A stretch of 64,000 nucleotides of DNA from Trachythela sp. YZ-2020 (lineage: Eukaryota; Cnidaria; Anthozoa; Malacalcyonacea; Clavulariidae): the NCBI GenBank assembly GCA_016169945.1, contig JADLSH010000390.1, positions 682,001 to 746,000 on the forward strand. Direction: 5' to 3'. The position numbers and the translations under genes were made by a program. Below the pieces are notes generated by a model. It ran no database searches. It was not told the DNA's origin and saw nothing but the letters and a program-made list of their open reading frames with translations. Position 1 is the first letter of the stretch, and every line of letters starts with the position of its first letter. Of the stretch, positions 42,717 to 61,404 are shown piece after piece.

Positions 42717-45315
42717 ATAATAATACCCAGCGACCAATATTTACAACCATAAAACCGAGTATCAGGATATTCTAAGAAAATGACAATGTGTCCCGATGGC
42801 GCTTGTCGTATCGGAGTACAAGTACCATAGGGTAATCATTGGCTATTTAAAATCGTTACTGTAATTAAGTATTGGCTTTTTATTACTTATAAATATATAT
42901 GGCTGTCCCAGACTCGTAAAAAATGGCGCGACTCGTAAAAAATGGCGCAACTCGTCAAAAAAGGCGCGACTCGTGACACTGCAAAAAGTACAAAGACTTA
43001 AAGTTCGCAACGGTTACGGTGGTTGCGGTCAGTTGCAGATTAATGTGAAAAACAGAGACTCAGGACGACTTAGGGAAGGACCATTAGATATTTGAGGGGG
43101 TGGTTGCAGAAATCCCAAAAAGAAATTCGAACGTGCGAGAGAAAAACTTGAAAAAAAAAATCGTGCAAGTATCCATCCTATGAGAGTACACTCCACTTCC
43201 TGGACCCCTATTTCGAATTAGTCTGGATATAAAATCTGAAGAATACATAGATGCTGTGACAATCCCGATGAACCCATGATGCGAAGGCTTCCAAATTTGT
43301 GAAGGCTACAATCTTTTAATAGAGAACTTAAGCATGTAGGACGGCAACGCGACGACGACGGCTATTAATACAATGAGTCGATGAAAAGAAATGAATTATT
43401 AAAGTCCCACGGGAGTTTTAGACGTGGTTCTCGCTCTGTTTACAACGGCAAATCACAGATTTTCACGCCTTGTACACAACGCCTGCAATTCAAGCCACAA
43501 CAAGTGCTAATTTCAAATTGATTCAGTAGAACTCTTCTCAACCATAAAGCCCAATCATATTTTCAACTTCTTAAACTGTATTAAATTCATATGATTGATA
43601 ATACACGACAAGTTTTCTTTACTATCATTTATTTGAAGGAGATTGTTGTGGCCGTCGTCGTCGCGTTGTCGTCCTACATGCTTAAGTTATCTAATATATA
43701 TATTCCACAACCTACGTATATACCTCCTCTACAGGCGTTTCAAAAATTAGGGCGGCGAACCACTGATCTAACGGGCATACGGGCTGTATGGTCTGCAGAG
43801 GAGGTACGGTATATACTTCATGTCCTAGGACTATGCCCACCCCTACCCCACCATAGATTCATTATAGCTGCAAGACAGTACATACAAGAGGTTGTTCGAC
43901 AACCGCTGAGTCTGCATGAGTCAGTGGTATATGAGAGCGCGGATTTCGCTCCCTGTTCAACAGAATACCCAATCTGCCTTGAGTTATTGCATATACAGTA
44001 TACAGCATACCCATGAGGCCATGACATGAATTATTTTGAAAAAGCTTCCTTCTTTATAAAGGATTAGGTAAATTACATATAACAACAAACAAATTATTTA
44101 TTCTCCATAACATTAAAAATTAGATTAATATATAACATGCATGAAAAACAGTTTAAAAACAATCCCTATATAAATTACATATTCTTTTTGTTCCTTTGTA
44201 TCTTTTTCGAACTTAATAGTCAATGCCGACCAGCTTTCCGCCACTTCGGGCTACGTTCCCTCAGATGCCTGTACCTCATGTCGAAGATGTTGCATGTAGA
44301 TGAATGTGGATAAGTACACGCCTTAAAATTATGACCTGTTCTTATTAAATCAGTGTCATTCTATAACACTCCATACCAATTTCAACTAAATTTTCAACTA
44401 TATACGTGCCGGTTTCACTCATATTTATACTATTGGCCTATATAGGAACTAAATACGTAGTTCACACGTCATGTTTTAACCACGTTGTTTTAATCATAGC
44501 ATACATCCTATTTACGCGTAATTTATGTACTTATCCAGGACTCATGCATCTTTATGTGGTTACTGCGTCTACATCGATTAACATTGTTGAGCGTAACTCG
44601 ATTGAGGACGCGAGATCATTTTCAATTTCCCCTAACACGCAACATACCGAAACGTTTTGGATTGTTCTCTTGAAGATCGCCGGAGTTTAAACTGTTTTAA
44701 CGGATAGCTGTGGAGCTTCAAAAAACATAAGAAATAATAGAAAGTTAGAAAATTTTGATGATTTCTTCAGGAAAAAAAGAAACATGCAGTTAATGGTATT
44801 TAGTTCGAATTTATTTCATTACTTGCTGTTTTTCATGATGCAATTTTTGTTCTTCTATACAGTTGCTCAAAGACGGAAAGTTAATCATTGTGTTTCGATT
44901 TTCAGTTTATACATTTTTCTTGTTTCATTAGTGCCACCCACACTATCATGTTACGCACAGAGTATGACGTTTTCATAAACCTTTTAAGAAGTAAACTCGC
45001 CTAGATTATATCTTTTATGCCGCAAATAAGATCATTATATCTTGATTAACACTTTTAGCCAAATCATGACGCTTTAATTGGTCCGGGCTTGACACTAATC
45101 CTAACAGGGGCGTAAATGTGGGGGGTGGTTCACTCCCCAGAGATAATGATCCAGTCGGACAAAAACCCAAACTCCATATGAAGTATATGATATATGTATA
45201 AATTTATCGATAGAAATACAATAGTAAAACTATAAGTAGCCTTTTAAATTTAGAAACTACATTGCAATGATGAAATATATAATTGAGATTTGAGTGAATC
45301 AGTTTCAATTAAGAC
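42717..45315. other. intergenic, repeat-rich
   Basis: Contains a 19-bp tandem repeat ACTCGTAAAAAATGGCGCG (42914-42970) and a long-arm inverted element (43321-43690). An open frame (43690-44016) without stops for about 100 codons has no recognised family and weak coding character. Nothing else is supported. Confidence 0.4.
43321..43690. mobile_element. MITE with ~40-bp inverted repeats
   Basis: The arms run AGAGAACTTAAGCATGTAGG then ACGGCAACGCGACGACGACGG, with an inverted copy at about 43650-43690. The 370-bp interior is noncoding. Flanking TAAT/AATA sequences could be a short target duplication, but the exact boundary is ambiguous. Confidence 0.75.
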
Positions 45316-45767
45316 TTAAATTCTTGGGCAGGACAACAGTTTTTCCTGTAATGTGCCTCCATAGATGTCTTCGGTGATTTCTGTCAAAATCGGATCAAAT
45401 ATGGAAACAATATGATCATTTCCATGTACATCACCAATGACTACTCTTGCTGTCGAAACCATTTTACACTTCGCAACTTTGGTGAGACTATTGCATTTTA
45501 GGCACGATCTGCAAGACTTGCAATTGTAATACTGTGAACGTACGTACGGTGTCAATTTCTCTCCACTTCATTGCGTGCGTTATCCTCGTCGTCGTCAGGC
45601 TTTTTAAGGGTACAGTTCGCACCTACCGAGAGAAATTTGTTGTCTTTGTATATGCGTACAATAGCCTCTTTGATTTGGTAACTTTCCCCTTGTACCAGGG
45701 ACCAGGGTATCAACATCAGTTTCCCATAGTACAAGGCGCCGAAGGCGGTAGGCTCCTGTTGAATCAC
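45316..45767 (-). pseudogene. RPA-like OB-fold/zinc-ribbon fragment, frameshifted
   Basis: Two overlapping minus-strand frames join into one theme. The first (45552-45767) has a beta-rich stretch with ESYQIKEAIVRIYKDNKFLS as in OB folds. The second (45316-45555) has a cysteine cluster YNCKSCRSCLKCNSL...KCKM, then STARVVIGDVHGNDHIVSIF and LQEKLLSCPRI. The order (OB strand, four-cysteine ribbon, TARV..D..G..H.VTIF) resembles RPA70/Helitron-type single-strand binding domains as I remember them from cnidarian repeats. It lacks an upstream start and is shifted near 45553, so it is probably a relic of a mobile element gene. Certainty is moderate. Confidence 0.5.
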
Positions 45768-45893
45768 TTATATAATTATACAGTCCTGTTTCCTAACACT
45801 AGACCCGACGTTCTTGTTTACAGTTGTGGAAGGATCAACGTTCAATTCTCTGTCTTTGATGGTGATGTCAACTTATTGGTTAATTGCAGATAA

Positions 45894-47666
45894 GTCCGAC
45901 AGTTCATCTTAAAAACAGAAACTTTTGCTTCATAACACCTATTTCGCTCGCATCTTATCATCGCACTTGCTCGGGCTCGCCCCATGATGCTTCGCATCTC
46001 CCAAGTAGAATAATCCGGACATAGTACAATTTCCTAAACACTCTTGTTTGTCAAACTCTATATTATGAATGTTACAATGTAAAGGTAATAATATCTCTCC
46101 AACAAATCACACAAATGAAGGTTATATAAAACCTGCTTGTAGACTGGTCGCGCAATTTTGAAAGTGGATGTAAACCGATTTGAAAGGTTTATAAATTTTA
46201 AGACACTGTCCACTGTTGTTGACATGTGCACACTACTTTATACGAATTTACAATGTAAAGTTTAAAGAAACATCTGTCGGTCTGGCAGTTTCTTTTGTTA
46301 TATCATTAATAAGCATGCATTTCCATTTGTTACCTGTCCGATCAGTGGCTCCTTTTGAGTTTCATTTACATAAATGTGGCTATATTTTCGATCGCATGTA
46401 AGAATATATTTCATCGCATGAAAAATTGTCAATTTCATCAAACAGCCGGTGGGATTTATTCACAATTCGCCAGAAGTTCCGGGACGTTTGTTAATTGAAA
46501 ACTATATATTGTAAAATAAGATGAGGCGAAAAGCCGATGGGGTTTAATCACTGCAGTGAAAGTTCCGTGTACGTACGGACACATACGCACCATAATGCCG
46601 TGATTGCGCTTGAGCTCGATTAGCCACCAAACTATGGGGCTCGCTCAGGCTCGCCCCAACAATTAAGTTCGGCGCATGAGTGGAGCGGCGTCTGAAACGG
46701 GCCTAATTTGTCGAATATTTTTCCTTATGTAAATCTGCAGGAATATTGTAACATAAGCAATTATTCACGTAATACATTTTGTTATATAAAACTTGGAATT
46801 GGCATGATATGCGACTGTAATCAACCCCTTGCAAGTTTACGAAAGGTTTCAAATTCGTACTGTACATGTATTCATAGTCAATCAGTTATTTCTAGATCTT
46901 TACTAAATATGAGGGTCCAACGTCGCCCGCAGTACGAGTAGATCAGCATAAATAACCATGCCTTGGATATCAACCGTATTGATTGGGTAATATTTTTCGT
47001 CACTATTAGCAGAGAACAAGTACTTGATCTTCTCGATGTTTCGCGCGAAAGTCCTTCGGCTTCGGTAGAAAAGTTACCAATGCTGCATGCATATCCTGAA
47101 AAATGCTTTTGGTGATAAAATATTGCTGTGTATAGTACACTAGCTATATTATATATAGTACACAGACTGTGATACTTTAGACACAAAATGCACAATTCCG
47201 GGGAACATTGGAGTATTGGACAAATGTGTGTAAAGGATTGCACGAAAAATTCACGGGTCCCTTTTCTAAACTTCTCATTGAGCATATAGAAGAATAAACT
47301 GACTTGCCCTGTTCACATGGTATATCAATCTTAATCAATCAATAAACCATCCTGAACCACACATTTCACAAATCAATAAATTCATCATTCTACAATCAAT
47401 AGTTATTCATCAAATAATCCATCAAACAATCAATTATTTATTTAAGAACAACAAATATTTTTATATTTCACATATTAAACATAATACATAATTAAATCAC
47501 GAATGGCATTAATAAAACTATTAATGATCCATATTACATAGTACTTTCAATCTATTAGTTTCCTCCTTTTACTTCTACCATTCTAGAAAGTTTTATTCAA
47601 TTCCCACAAATTCTAAAAAATTCCCACAAATCTTTTCTGGATTGATTGAAATTCCATCCCCAAAGT
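45894..47666. other. intergenic, no gene recognised
   Basis: AT-rich DNA with short C/G-rich islets and CTCGCTCAGGCTCGCCCCA-like snippets. Open frames at 46216, 46708 and 46878 lack family features. From about 47320 to 47450, ATCAAT-type motifs recur (degenerate tandem repeat). Confidence 0.4.
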
Positions 47667-53752
<6,086 letters not shown>

Positions 53753-56700
53753 GTTTTTGTACTGTAGATAATTATAGTTGCTCAAAAAGCTGGCGGGAGG
53801 ATATACAGGATCAGACTATGGCAAATAGAAGAGAAAAACAACATTACAAATCTCTATTTAAAGTTATACGAGTAGGGTGTTTAGATGTTAGTTGTCAACT
53901 AAAAAAACTCAAGCTTATTGTCAGCTGTTCGTTAAATTTTGTAAGATGTCAATTGCCGAAAATTGCCTTTCAAAATTACGGACAAATGTTAGAAATACCC
54001 ATTCGGACCCTCTCTCCATTCGGACCCTCTTTGAACTGAACAAGCTTTATTCTTCGAGTGTTAAAAGTATCAAAATTTAGAAAAAGTATCAAAATTTAGA
54101 ACTGAAATATATTGCTGGTATTAAGAGAAGCTTGAAAATGGTAAGTATACAAAGTTTGAGACTACATTAATACAGTGGTAATGCTATAACAACACTAATA
54201 TTAAGCAATGATAGATTAAGACGAAGAATTTTCCCAACTTTGATTTTAATAAAAAAAAGACCAAGCAGTCTTGTTCGCCCACATGGCCCGCACAACTATA
54301 GAATATGGCCGCTCTGTGTGGAACGTACCCTTACACCAAGAGGAATAACGATAAAATTGAAATGATCCAACGTCGAGCTGCTTAACGACTCTTCTAGAAC
54401 TAGCCACGTTACTCCTTTGATCGATCGACCATCTAAGTTAGGATTCCCTTGAGCAGCGCGGATTACTGATGATCAAACCACCATATGTTCTGCAAGATCC
54501 ATCAAGACCTTGTTGGAATCAATCTTCCTGCCGAAGTGTATTTAGTGTGTGCTTTAAATAGAGCATCGAGGCTTCCTAATATCTCTAGCTCCTTTCCGCC
54601 AAATCCAAAGCAATACAAATGTATGCAAATATTCATTTAGTTATCCGAGAACAATCATCACATGGAATCACATCCCATTTAATCCCTCCTCTCAACCTAG
54701 CTAGTATTCCAAGTTTCGCCTTCAACAAGTCACTCACACTTTAACTTACTATTTCGTATGTTCTGTATTCTATTTTTGTTATTGTCGCTATAAATAATTG
54801 TTGTTGTCGTTATTGCTGCCTTTTTTGTTTTTCAATCTTACTTTTACATAGCAGTAAATTTTGTTCTACAGACTACAGTTCATATTTAAATAATTATATA
54901 TGTTATAATCATCCTACATGCAGTCTATAGTAGCTACTGTTTTATTGGAGTAATTCATTGGAGAATTAAAACATTAAAACCGCTAATATTATGTCTATGC
55001 CCTGTGTAAATATTCTATAAATAATCATAAGTGAGAAAGAACTTGTATACTTACATTTATCCACAAAACGCGATTGGATTCAAAGACGATATCAACTCAC
55101 TGAATTCAAGATCACGTACACTCTGCATGTATACAGTCTCTGACTCTGCAAGGTTTCAATTTAGGACTACACGATATATCCTGCGCAGCAGCGCATTTAA
55201 ATAGCATCCAGCGTCACAGGCGAGCTCCAATTATATATCTGCTCCGACCTTCGTGCATGTTCATTGTGTATTTACGTCACTTCTGACAAATTCAAAATAT
55301 TGCAAGCATGTGTGAAGAATATCTGGAAGAACTGATGTAAATAGACTGGAACGTACGTAAACAACCCCCCATGTCACGTCAGAGTGAAACAATTGGCGAG
55401 CTTCTTGAGGGTAAATAATCTGCGCATGAAGGCGATGTGTACGTATTTCTAGTAAGACAATATCAAACCTGAAATATATAGCGTTGCAGTGACGTAAATT
55501 AATTTGGAAAGTTGAAACTTTTTACGTATATACGGTAATTAAGTATAGCTCATGCACGCAGTGTACGTTGCATGAGACGTGCTGTACATTAATTATGTCT
55601 ATATATAATTCAAAACATATTACGAAGAACACCTTGCAAGCTCAAGATTCCAATCCAAACAAGACAAAATCATAAATTGTGACATTTCAATTATATTTCA
55701 AAACCATCATCAGACAGATAGAGGTGCTGTTTTGTCTTGTTTTGACTCGAATCTTGATCACGAGTTTTCAAGACGTTCTTCCGTTCAGAATATATTAAGC
55801 CTGCAAGTGCTATCCATTTGGTCGACATTCGCGATCATGTCAAGCCAGTCAAGGTTGCAGAATGATTCCGGCTTCCGACACTGAAAAGACAAGATAGATC
55901 CAGATTATTTTACATCGTTGACCTTGATCTGATCACCACAGATGCAGCCAAATGGAATGGAAACCAGGCTTTAGAGTCACAGGTTGCCAGTTGGTTGTGG
56001 TTTCTGAACTGTGCCGTCAATGTAGCGCAAGTTACCTTTTGGCTGCATTTAACACTAATTATAAAAGTTTAACTTATATATCCCATGGCGAATTCGAAAT
56101 ATATATTGCTAGTCCAATGGTTTAGCACTATAAGGGCGCGTCACGGAAGGAGTTATAACTCGGCACAACGTTGGGTTTATCACACAACGTTGGGGAACTA
56201 CATGCATGTACATATTAAAGATCTAACTTCGTTACTCCAAGGGCTTGTTCAAATTTTGAATAGATAAATCAAAAAGATCCAAACCGACGCAAATTTCGTT
56301 ATAATTTCTAATTTCGTTGTTTGGAAAAATAGAGAATAGATTACCGCACTCTCTATCCTAAACGCATGGGGTTTACTAGCAAGTCTAAGGGTTTACCTCT
56401 GCATGCGCGCTGTTTAGTGACCACGAGTGTCCTATCCACCCACTGTAGTTTGCCCTTCCTGTATAAAATTTAAATTGAATCCTACGTCATCCAATGGGAA
56501 CTAGTAAGAGCAAGGAATTAACAAGCTGAAACAATTGTTGTTTCTGTAAAACGTCACTAATCTTATTAAAAAAAATATCTGCAATAATTTGCGTTCCAGC
56601 AAAACGTCACTGAAAAGTAGAAATACAAGCTCCTGTTTCTCTTGAACCCCTCCAGGTGGCGAATTGCTAAATGTTTAGAAAATGGTGAATAGAAACTGAC

Positions 56701-58330
56701 AGGATCGGGTATATATATAGCATGGTTCCAATTCCCTTTTAGATGAGAGGAAATATGTAATAATCCTTGTAATCAAAAGGAAACATCTAATCCCATTTAA
56801 AAAGACATGGTGTGGAAAAATAGCTTCCCATTTGAACATTAGGTAGACAACGATTATGTTTAAAGCATTGTCACAACTTATGTATAATTTCCCGAAAAGA
56901 TTTCCTAAGGAAATATGAATGGGAAGCCAACGGCCATGAACATGCATTATGGGTATATCATGTATATGGTTTAGAGGAATAAGGAGAGACCATTACCTAA
57001 ACTACTTTCTTGGCAGCGAGGACTTCCTAAGTATATTTTACTTCAAGCTTACCAACCTCGTTCCCAGGCTCTTCTCTCTTCCTCAAACCTGGGAACGAGG
57101 TTGCAAGCTTACATCGACACTATCGAAATTTCTGTGATCCCAATAATAATAAACTATACGATATTTATATAAAATCATATACAGTATAATCTAACTATAA
57201 GGAGCTACCTATTAATAATATTTTTTAGCCAGTTTAGTAAATGCCATATTATAATTTAAATAGGCATTCTACAGTTTGTCAATAAATGGAAGAGCTCCGA
57301 TCACTCGATCAGTGAATACATAAAGCAACTAAACTAAGAATTTCGATTTTTTTCAACAAATAATCATAACTGCCGTTGCTATGGCGACAATGGCGTTTCA
57401 ATATGGCGGCTATTTTGGCTTTAGACTAAATTTAACTCGAAAAAAGGCCCGTGACCACCATTTTCTATTTTATGGACAAAAAATGTTTAGTCGATTAAGA
57501 CGATTAAAATATCACCAGTGTAGAATTTTTGTAATTCCAAACGTTTTATTCAATTAAGGAAAATCTAACTATTATTTTTCCATAAGAATAGTTTTTATAA
57601 AATAAAAAATGGCGGTCACCGGCCTCTTTTTCGAGTTAAATTTATTAGTTTAAAGCCAAAATATCGGCCATATTGAAACGTCATGGTTGCCATAGCAACA
57701 GCAGTTACGTCATGTTTCTCAAAATGTCAAACTATTTAGGCATTGTTTTCTATAAGTCTGATACTTTGCTTTCCACAAGTAGGTACTGTTAAAAAAATTG
57801 AACCTAAATCGTAAATTTTCCCGACTTTCCAAATTATATTTCCTTATATTTGAGACTAGGCTGTTGCGTAATTCTATATCTAGAAAGTTCCAATCACTTA
57901 ATTAAAGCAAGAAGGAAGGAGAAAGAACGTTTACCAGAGTTCATGCTTACTCTAGGAAGAACCAGATTATTGTTCGTAGATCCTCTTGTGTTTCGGCTAT
58001 ATGTACAAGTTGGAGAGGAATTAATAGATTATTTCAGATATAACTAGGAAGTAGGATTTGAAAACTAGCAGGCAACCAGTGACGTCGTCAAGTTAGCTCT
58101 TGCTTTGATTAAAGTCCTTGAAAGATCTAGAAGTTTTCACTTCAAACACTTTGAACAAACTGTAGTTTGTTTAAATAAACGTATTCACTCTAAAAACTAT
58201 AGAGTGAAATTTTAATTTTTGAACAGCAACATATTCATTTGGTTCTGAACATAAAATGTTCACTTCAACATGGTCTGGTGAGAAGGACGAACTTGATTCT
58301 TGCTTCGTCGTAAAACTAATCCCGATTATA
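53753..58330. other. upstream region of ANF-receptor gene, no other gene
   Basis: No protein-coding gene is recognised. Candidate promoter DNA starts at 53753. A long imperfect inverted repeat spans about 57365-57715 (arms with TGGCGACAATGGCGTTTCAA and its inverted relative). A hairpin CCAACCTCGTTCCCAGG...CCTGGGAACGAGGTTGC is at 57053-57103. The open frames at 56085, 56675 and 57850 have counterparts in copy B that are not conserved as reading frames, so they are not called. Confidence 0.5.
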
Positions 58331-58339
58331 AATTACGTA

Positions 58340-58459
58340 ATTACTAACACAATGACTGTAGTGGTGGGATAATGCTCATCACTTTTGTCTATACTGGGAA
58401 CATCAGTTGGTGACGGGTCTGTTGTTTCTGAACTCTCAGCTGTCTTTGCAATTGCTTCT
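58340..58459 (-). pseudogene. relic stalk-plus-transmembrane exon, copy A (nonsense)
   Basis: Preceded on the minus strand by an acceptor-like TATATAG, this exon-sized stretch reads EAIAKTAESSETTDPSPTDV, then IDKSDEHYPTTTVIVLVIT, then a stop. The Ser/Thr/Pro-rich piece is a stalk and the rest starts a membrane helix. Copy B at 63790-63945 has TCA where this copy has TAA and its helix continues for another 12 or so residues, so the TAA looks like a nonsense change. I infer the end of an upstream tandem receptor gene whose other exons were lost. Confidence 0.55.
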
Positions 58460-58573
58460 ATATAAAAGATTTTAAAGGTGTGTTTACTTGCGTTAAGACA
58501 ACAGTTAAAGCAGTTATACAAGCATATATATATATAGTTTTGATCAGAGGGTAACTAATAACATCACAGTTTC

Positions 58574-58690
58574 AATCCTAATCCTTCATTAGATTCAATC
58601 CTAACCCTTAACCCAACCCTAACCCAGTCCTAACCCAAACCTTAATCCTAACCCGAATCCTTACCCCAATCCTTACCCTAACCCTAATCT
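58574..58690. repeat. degenerate telomere-like (CCCTAA)n tract
   Basis: The tract consists of CCTAACCC-type units (for example CCCAACCCTAACCCAGTCCT) with frequent changes to CCTTAACC, CCTTACC and CCGAATCC. It falls between the end of duplication copy A and the start of copy B. It could be an interstitial telomeric sequence from double-strand break repair, or an independent minisatellite. Confidence 0.75.
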
Positions 58691-59309
58691 TTGTGACGTA
58701 ATTTGGGACAATAATGACAAAAATGACACGAAAAATCGACTATCTATTTATACTCCGTTGCTACCATGCACAACCCCTTTGATCATTTTTCATAATTACT
58801 GTATGTAATTTTTCATCCTGTATATTTTCCATTTTCAGTTCACGTAAAAAAATCACTATAGCATATCAACATTACAAAGTCACAGTTTAACCACCACAAA
58901 TATAATTCACATTTACAAAAAAAGTTAAACAAGAGTAATATATATTTCAACTTTTTGCAACTTGCTATGGTATACTAGTAAATAATCGCGTAAATGACTA
59001 TGAACGATAAAGTCCTGCATTTAATATAGGCTCTGATAGATAGTCCCTATACATCTTACTTTTACATAGCAGCAAATTTTGTTCTACAGACTACAGACTA
59101 CAGTTAATATTTACATAATTATATATGTTATAATCATCCTAGTCTATATTGGAGTAATAATCCTAGTAAATATTGGAGTAATTCATTGGAGCATTAAAAC
59201 ATTAAAACCGTTAATACTATGTCTATGGCTCGGGTAAATATTCTATAAATGAGTGAGAAAATTATGGGAAATTATTTTATTATAAGCTGGGCATGAACTT
59301 GTATACTTT

Positions 59310-59993
59310 GGGAGCGGTCATTAAGTATGTGTCAGGGGGGACGGAGGCTATTTGAGGGGTCATGAAGCAAAATCGTTCTTCTAAGCAGGGGGTTAAGACC
59401 GACTTTATAAAAAAGTAAAGGGGCTTGAAACTAAAATACATATATAGAGTCTATTAGGGGCATGAATGCATCTTTAATAGTACTCCACTCTCTCCTGACT
59501 TAGCAGTTCCTATTTTTATTGTCTTTTATTGTCATAACCAACCAATCACAAAGCCTGTTCATATAGGTACGTACTGACCCCAAGTTTAATGTCTCATTTT
59601 GTACACAGCGAAATAAGAACAGTTTTATTACTTATAACGCGTTAAAAATGTAACAGTAATGTACATAAGATTTCTTTTAAATTTTTATCGTAGTTTTATG
59701 ATTGACTATTAGAAAACTGACACCTTGTAGTATAATATTTTATTCCTATTTAAATTTTGTAATATTCAACTTAATTCAGCTTATGGCTGCAATGTTTGAT
59801 ATAATAAACTACCTATATATATTGTGTATTTACACCCCCTTGGTATTAAAAATTCAAGGAGGGCTATGAAATTATTTTTTTAATAATTGAGGGGGTACCA
59901 AATAATTTTTCGAATGCGTGGGAGGGGCACAAACCATTTTTCAAATTTTATAAAATAACCTCCGGCCCCCCATGACACATACTTGGCGCTCCC
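59310..59993. mobile_element. PIF/Harbinger-like MITE in copy B
   Basis: The inverted ends read GGGAGCGGTCATTAAGTATG and, from the right, GGGAGCGCCAAGTATGTGTC, followed by CAT/CAGGGGGG. The flanks are TTT (left) and TTA (right). The empty site in copy A reads GTATACTTACATTT (about 55050), so a 3-bp TTA target with one later change fits. The interior includes a LINE-like 3' end near 59690-59815. It has no transposase. Confidence 0.85.
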
Positions 59994-60972
59994 TTACATT
60001 TGTCCACAAAACAGCGATTGGATTAATGGATTCTTAGACTATATCAACTCAATGAATTCAAGATCGCGTACATTCTGCATGTATGTATAGAATCTCTCGA
60101 GGGGCAAATCACTATCAAATTAGGACTACACGATATATATCCTGCGCAGCAGCGCATTTAATTAAATAGCATATCCAGCGTCACAGGCGAGCTCCTATTG
60201 GCTATTATATATCTGCTCTGACCTTCGTGTTGTTGTGTATTAAACGTCACTTCTGACAAATTCAAAATATTGCAAGCATGTGGGAAGAATATCTGGAAGA
60301 ATGTGAATAGACTGGAACGTACGTAAACAACCCCCCGTGTCACGTCAGAGTGAAACAATTGGCGAGCTTCTTGAGGGTAAATAATCTGCGCATGAAGGCG
60401 ATGTGTACGTATTTCTAGTAAGACAATGTCAAACCTGAAATATAGCGTTGTGACGTAAATTGGAAAGTTGAAACTTGTTACGTATATACGGTAATTAAGT
60501 ATAGCTCATGCACGCAGTGTTGCATGAGATAGTGTACATTAATTATGTCTATATATAATTCAAAACATATTACGAAGAACATCACCTTGCAACCTCAAGA
60601 TTCCAATCCAAACAGGACAAAATCATAAATTGTGACATTTCAATTTTATTTCAAAACCATCATCAGACAGATAGAGGTGCTGTTTTGTCTTGTTTTGACT
60701 CGAATCTTGATCACGAGTTTTCAAGACGTTCTTCCGTTCGGAATATATTAAGCCTGCTAGTGCTATCCATTTGGTCGACATTCGCGATCATGTCAAGGTT
60801 AAGCAGAACGACACAGAAAAGACACGATAGATCCGGCAGATTATTTTATATCGTTGACCTTGACCTGATCACCACAGATGCAGCCAAATGGAATGGAAAC
60901 CAGGCTTTAGAATCACAGGTCAATGTAGCGCAAGTGTTTACCTTTTGGCTGCATTTAACACTAAAAGCTTAA

Positions 60973-61404
60973 AGCCCTGGTCAAACGAGGATGGGAGTTG
61001 ATGAGAGTTGGCAAGCGAGAGTTTGCATGAGAGTTTGGTCAACTCTCATGCCCCGGTCAAACGAGAACAAGAGATGCATGAGAGTCGCGACAGAAATAAT
61101 TTAGCGCGCGAAACGGAGCCCTGAGAATTCTTCTAAAATTTTGGTAAACAAAGTGTTTGCACTTCTTATAGACACAGTCCTAACGTATTATTTTGTTAAG
61201 CTAATTCTTACGGAAAGTGCTAAACACTAGTCTGACTATAGTTGTTTAAAATGACCGGTCAAACAAGCAAACTCTCATCTCTCTCATCAAAATATGAACC
61301 AGCTCAAACTTGATGAGAGTTGATGAGAGTTGGCGGTCAAACGCGAGCTAGAGTTGCAACTCTCTTTAACTTTCATAAATTCTCATCCTCGTTTGACCGA
61401 GTCT
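60973..61404. mobile_element. TAA-flanked MITE in copy B
   Basis: The ends are AGCCCTGGTCAAACGAGGAT and the reverse complement of AGACTCGGTCAAACGAGGAT, flanked by TAA on both sides (60970-60972 and 61405-61407). Copy A has the empty site AAAGTTTAACTTAT near 56065. The interior has several GATGAGAGTTG and inverted CAACTCTCAT motifs. A TWA duplication fits PIF/Harbinger. Confidence 0.88.

Noticed and set aside
43591..44016. 141-residue open frame
   Set aside because: Its first part overlaps a MITE arm, and the remainder lacks motifs or splice support; not called as a gene.
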